The notes below the pieces were generated by a model. The model was given only the letters and a program-made list of their open reading frames with translations. It ran no database searches and was not told the origin of the DNA. This document shows positions 6,541 to 8,660 of a stretch of 8,660 bases of DNA, in pieces (position 1 is the stretch's first letter; the number at the start of each line of letters is the position of its first letter). The stretch lies in contig CAZUBF010000143.1 of the NCBI GenBank assembly GCA_964618555.1, positions 1-8,660 on the forward strand, given 5' to 3'. This DNA is from Calidifontimicrobium sp964618555 (lineage in GTDB: Bacteria; Pseudomonadota; Gammaproteobacteria; Burkholderiales; Burkholderiaceae_C). The position numbers and the translations under genes were made by a program.

Positions 6541-6690
6541 TCAGCCTCCTTCATCGCGAGGCATCTTCCCACGGCCGTCGGCCGGCGGTCGGGAGCGCCG
6601 CCGGCCGGGCCGCGCCAGCAGCCAGCCGGCCAGCGCCATCGGCGCGACCACGGCCAGCAGCGCGCCCAGAGCGCCCCAGAAGCCGTCCAC
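6541..6690 (-). CDS. Small single-span membrane protein between kdpC and corA, 49 aa, function unknown
   Basis: A 50-codon frame starts at GTG 6690, two bases after the kdpC stop, and ends at TGA 6543-6541, three bases before the corA ATG. It fills the gap between the two genes almost exactly. The product begins MDGFWGALGALLAVVAPMAL and has one hydrophobic helix at about 4-25, followed by a strongly basic stretch (RPGRRRSRPP, 27-36) and a hydrophilic tail ending MPRDEGG. This predicts an inner-membrane protein with its C-terminus inside. The corA ribosome site lies within its last codons, which suggests translational coupling. It has no clear ribosome site of its own and may be translated by re-initiation after kdpC. 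In E. coli the small Kdp subunit KdpF (29 aa) is encoded before kdpA, so this is not KdpF by position. I do not recognise a family. Support comes from exact packing and the membrane profile; it could be chance. Confidence 0.6.
   Translation of the reverse strand: MDGFWGALGALLAVVAPMALAGWLLARPGRRRSRPPADGRGKMPRDEGG
6545..6551 (-). promoter_or_regulatory. Shine-Dalgarno site for corA
   Basis: AAGGAGG on the minus strand lies seven bases before the corA ATG and inside the end of the 49-residue frame. It fixes the corA start and ties its translation to the small upstream ORF. Confidence 0.85.
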
Positions 6691-6692
6691 GC

Positions 6693-7268
6693 CTATAGCG
6701 CGGCGGCGTCCAGCGCCAGGTTCAGCTTCAGCACGTGGACCCTGGGCTCGCCGATGAAGCCGAGCAGCGGCCGTTCCGTGTGCCGCTCGACCAGCTCGCG
6801 CAGCTGCGGCTCGGGCAGGCCGCGCACGCGCGCCACGCGCGCCAGCTGGTAGTCGGCCGCGGCGCGGCTGATGTGCGGGTCGAGCCCGCTGGCCGACGCG
6901 GTCACCAGGTCCACCGGCACCGGCGCGGTGTTCCCCGGATCGGCGGCGCGCAACGCCGCCACGCGCTGCGCCACCGCCTCGGCCAGCGCCGGGTGGCTCG
7001 GCCCCTGGTTGGAGCCCGAGGAGTTGGCTGCGTTGTAGGGCATCGGCGACGTGGCCGACGGCCGGCTCCAGAAGTGCCCGGGGTCGCCGAAGGCCTGGCC
7101 GATCAGCTCGGAGCCGAGCAGCTTGCCGCCCTGCGCGATCAGGCTGCCGTTGGCCTGGGCCGGGAAGGCGAGCTGCGCGAGGCCGGTGACGGCCAGCGGA
7201 TAGGCCAAGCCGGTGAGCAGCGACAAGGCCACGAACAGCACGACGGCGGGACGCAGATGGTTCTTCAT
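6693..7268 (-). CDS. kdpC: KdpC, K+-transporting ATPase subunit C, 191 aa
   Basis: KdpC is the single-span subunit of the KdpFABC pump and is needed for its assembly and affinity for ATP. The protein starts MKNHLRPAVVLFVALSLLTG with one membrane helix at about 7-30, then QANGSLI, LIGQAF, WSRPSATSPMPYN and SNQGPSHP. These are followed by the conserved PVDLVTASASGLDPHIS and LNLALD near the end. Length matches E. coli KdpC (190). I chose ATG 7268 because it aligns with the family N-terminus. A GTG at 7283 overlapping the kdpB stop (GTGA) would add five residues (VRAPI) and is possible. The stop TAG lies two bases before the next small frame. Confidence 0.96.
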   Translation of the reverse strand: MKNHLRPAVVLFVALSLLTGLAYPLAVTGLAQLAFPAQANGSLIAQGGKLLGSELIGQAFGDPGHFWSRPSATSPMPYNAANSSGSNQGPSHPALAEAVAQRVAALRAADPGNTAPVPVDLVTASASGLDPHISRAAADYQLARVARVRGLPEPQLRELVERHTERPLLGFIGEPRVHVLKLNLALDAAAL

Positions 7269-7279
7269 GATCGGGGCCC

Positions 7280-8660
7280 TCACGCCAGGCCGAGGCCGGC
7301 GATCAGCAGGTCGATGAGCTTGATGCCGATGAAAGGCACGACCACGCCGCCCAGGCCGTAGATCGCCAGGTTGCGGCGCAACAGCGACGCGGCGCCGACG
7401 GCGCGGTAGGCCACGCCCTTCAGCGCCAGCGGGATCAACACGACGATGATCAGCGCGTTGAAGATCACCGCCGAGAGGATCGCCGAGGCCGGGCTGGCGA
7501 GCTGCATCACGNNNNNNNNNNNNNNNNNNNNNNNNNNNNNNNNNNNNNNNNNNNNNNNNNNNNNNNNNNNNNNNNNNNNNNNNNNNNNNNNNNNNNNNNN
7601 NNNNNNNNNNNNNNNNNNNNNNNNNNNNNNNNNNNNNNNNNNNNNNNNNNNNNNNNNNNNNNNNNNNNNCTCGATCAGCTTGGTCGGGTTGCTGTCGAGG
7701 TCGACCATGTTGCCGGCCTCCTTCGCGGCCTGCGTGCCGGTGTTCATCGCCACCGCCACGTCGGCCTGCGCCAGCGCCGGCGCGTCGTTGGTGCCGTCGC
7801 CGGTCATCGCCACCAGCCGCCCCTGCGCCTGGTGCGCGCGGATCAGCTTCAGCTTGGCCTCGGGCGTGGCCTCGGCCAGGAAGTCGTCGACGCCGGCCTC
7901 GGCGGCGATGGCGGCCGCGGTCAGGCGGTTGTCGCCGGTGACCATCACCGTCTTGATGCCCATGCGGCGCAACTCGGCGAAGCGCTCCTTGATACCGCCC
8001 TTGACGACGTCCTTCAGCTCGACGACGCCGAGCACGCGCACCTGCCAGGGGCCGCCTTCGCGTCCGGTGCCGTCGGCCACCACCAGCGGCGTGCTGCCGC
8101 GGCGGGCCACGTCGTCGATCGTCGCCTGCAATGCCGCCGGGAAGCTGCCGCCCTGCGCCTCGACGTGGCGCCGGATGGCGTCGGCCGCGCCCTTGCGCAG
8201 CTGGCGCACCGTGCCGTTCGCAGCCGGCAGGTCGGCGCCGCTCATGCGCGTCTGCGCGGTGAAGTGCACGAAGCTGGCGCCGAGCGCCGCGATGTCGCGC
8301 TCGCGCAGCCGGAACTTCTGCTTGGCCAGCACGACGATGCTGCGGCCTTCGGGCGTCTCGTCGGCAGCAGCACGTCGACGTCGCCGGCCGCCTCCACCGC
8401 GCGGCCCGAGGTGGCGATGACGTTGGCCTGCATCATGCGGCTCATGCCGGCCACGCCGATGGCCGACAGCAGCCCGGCGATCGTCGTCGGGATCAGGCAC
8501 ACCAGCAGCGCCACCAGGATCACCAGGCTTACCGGCTGGCCGCCGCCCGACACGCGCACGCCGAAGGCCGAGAACGGCAGCAGCGTGACGACCACGCCGA
8601 GGAAGACGATGGTCAGCGCCACCAGCAGGATGGTCAGCGCGATCTCGTTCGGCGTCTTCT
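7280..8660 (-). CDS. kdpB: KdpB, P-type ATPase catalytic subunit of the K+ pump, 5'-partial, frame broken and DKTGT missing
   Basis: KdpB hydrolyses ATP to drive K+ uptake through KdpA. The gene runs off the right edge. The visible part starts KTPNEIALTILLVALTI, then LLVCLIPTTIAGLLSAIGVA (helix 4 and its conserved Pro) and SGRAVEAAGDVDVLL, which ends at 8365. The next bases resume in another frame at ADETPEGRSIVVLAK. In E. coli about 37 residues, including the phosphorylated Asp in DKTGT, separate these points; here they are absent, and their loss shifts the frame. Downstream are the N-domain (FTAQTRMSG, LRKGAADAIRRHV), the P-domain motifs TGDNRLTAAAIAAEAGVDDF and TGDGTNDAPALAQADVAVAM, and the last helices ending PFIGIKLIDLLIAGLGLA. 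Ns at 7512-7669 hide helix 5. As written the gene cannot make an active pump; misassembly is at least as likely as a real deletion. Confidence 0.95.
   Translation of the reverse strand, partial: EDAERDRADHPAGGADHRLPRRGRHAAAVLGLRRARVGRRPAGKPGDPGGAAGVPDPDDDRRAAVGHRRGRHEPHDAGQRHRHLGPRGGGGRRRRRAAADETPEGRSIVVLAKQKFRLRERDIAALGASFVHFTAQTRMSGADLPAANGTVRQLRKGAADAIRRHVEAQGGSFPAALQATIDDVARRGSTPLVVADGTGREGGPWQVRVLGVVELKDVVKGGIKERFAELRRMGIKTVMVTGDNRLTAAAIAAEAGVDDFLAEATPEAKLKLIRAHQAQGRLVAMTGDGTNDAPALAQADVAVAMNTGTQAAKEAGNMVDLDSNPTKLIEXXXXXXXXXXXXXXXXXXXXXXXXXXXXXXXXXXXXXXXXXXXXXXXXXXXXXVMQLASPASAILSAVIFNALIIVVLIPLALKGVAYRAVGAASLLRRNLAIYGLGGVVVPFIGIKLIDLLIAGLGLA
7512..7669. other. Run of 158 N inside kdpB (scaffold gap)
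   Basis: The frame is the same on both sides: NPTKLIE before the gap and VMQLASPASAILSAVIFNAL after it. E. coli KdpB has about 47 residues there and the gap allows about 53, so the gap size is only an estimate. The missing part covers the start of the membrane helix 5 region (the GSLTTFSIANDVAKYF segment in E. coli). Confidence 0.9.

Noticed and set aside
1..8660. CRISPR arrays, tRNA or rRNA genes, prophage genes.
   Set aside because: No regularly spaced repeats, no cloverleaf-like segments and no phage proteins were seen in the window.

Overview
The window comes from a high-GC proteobacterium, probably a member of the Burkholderiales. This rests on base composition, GC-rich third positions and the style of the Kdp, CorA and IS proteins; no marker gene is present. 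The sequence is draft quality. It has two runs of N (2768-2777 and 7512-7669), and several frame breaks may be assembly errors rather than real mutations.

Right two thirds (about 2137-8660, all on the minus strand, read from right to left): the distal part of a potassium-uptake kdp operon. The order is kdpB (5' end outside the window), kdpC, a previously uncalled 49-codon membrane-protein ORF, a canonical corA-type Mg2+ channel gene, kdpD and kdpE. The genes are tightly packed. kdpB/kdpC overlap or nearly touch, the small ORF ends 3 nt before corA, corA and kdpD overlap by GTGA, and kdpD and kdpE are 9 nt apart. The transporter, the sensor kinase/response regulator that control it, and a Mg2+ channel therefore look like one transcription unit. 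KdpFABC is an ATP-driven K+ pump, KdpD senses K+ limitation and phosphorylates KdpE, and KdpE activates kdp transcription. The insertion of corA plus a tiny membrane protein between the structural and regulatory genes is the most interesting part of the window.

Two problems affect the kdp genes. In kdpB about 37 residues carrying the DKTGT phosphorylation motif are missing at an out-of-frame junction near 8365. In kdpE a 10-N gap is flanked on both sides by the same 6 bases; collapsing that overlap restores a perfect 229-residue regulator.

Middle (746-1830): a complete 1,085-bp IS1595-family insertion sequence on the minus strand. It has a 318-residue transposase, 15-bp perfect terminal inverted repeats (extended imperfectly to 32 bp) and an 8-bp target duplication with one mismatch. 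It appears to have inserted into a reading frame, of unknown function, that follows kdpE.

Left end (1-434, plus strand): the remains of a higBA-type toxin-antitoxin pair, with one frameshift in each gene. The 435-745 stretch has no recognisable intact gene. It holds an 8-bp-stem hairpin, a short repeat resembling the right IS junction, and the tail of the IS-interrupted frame.
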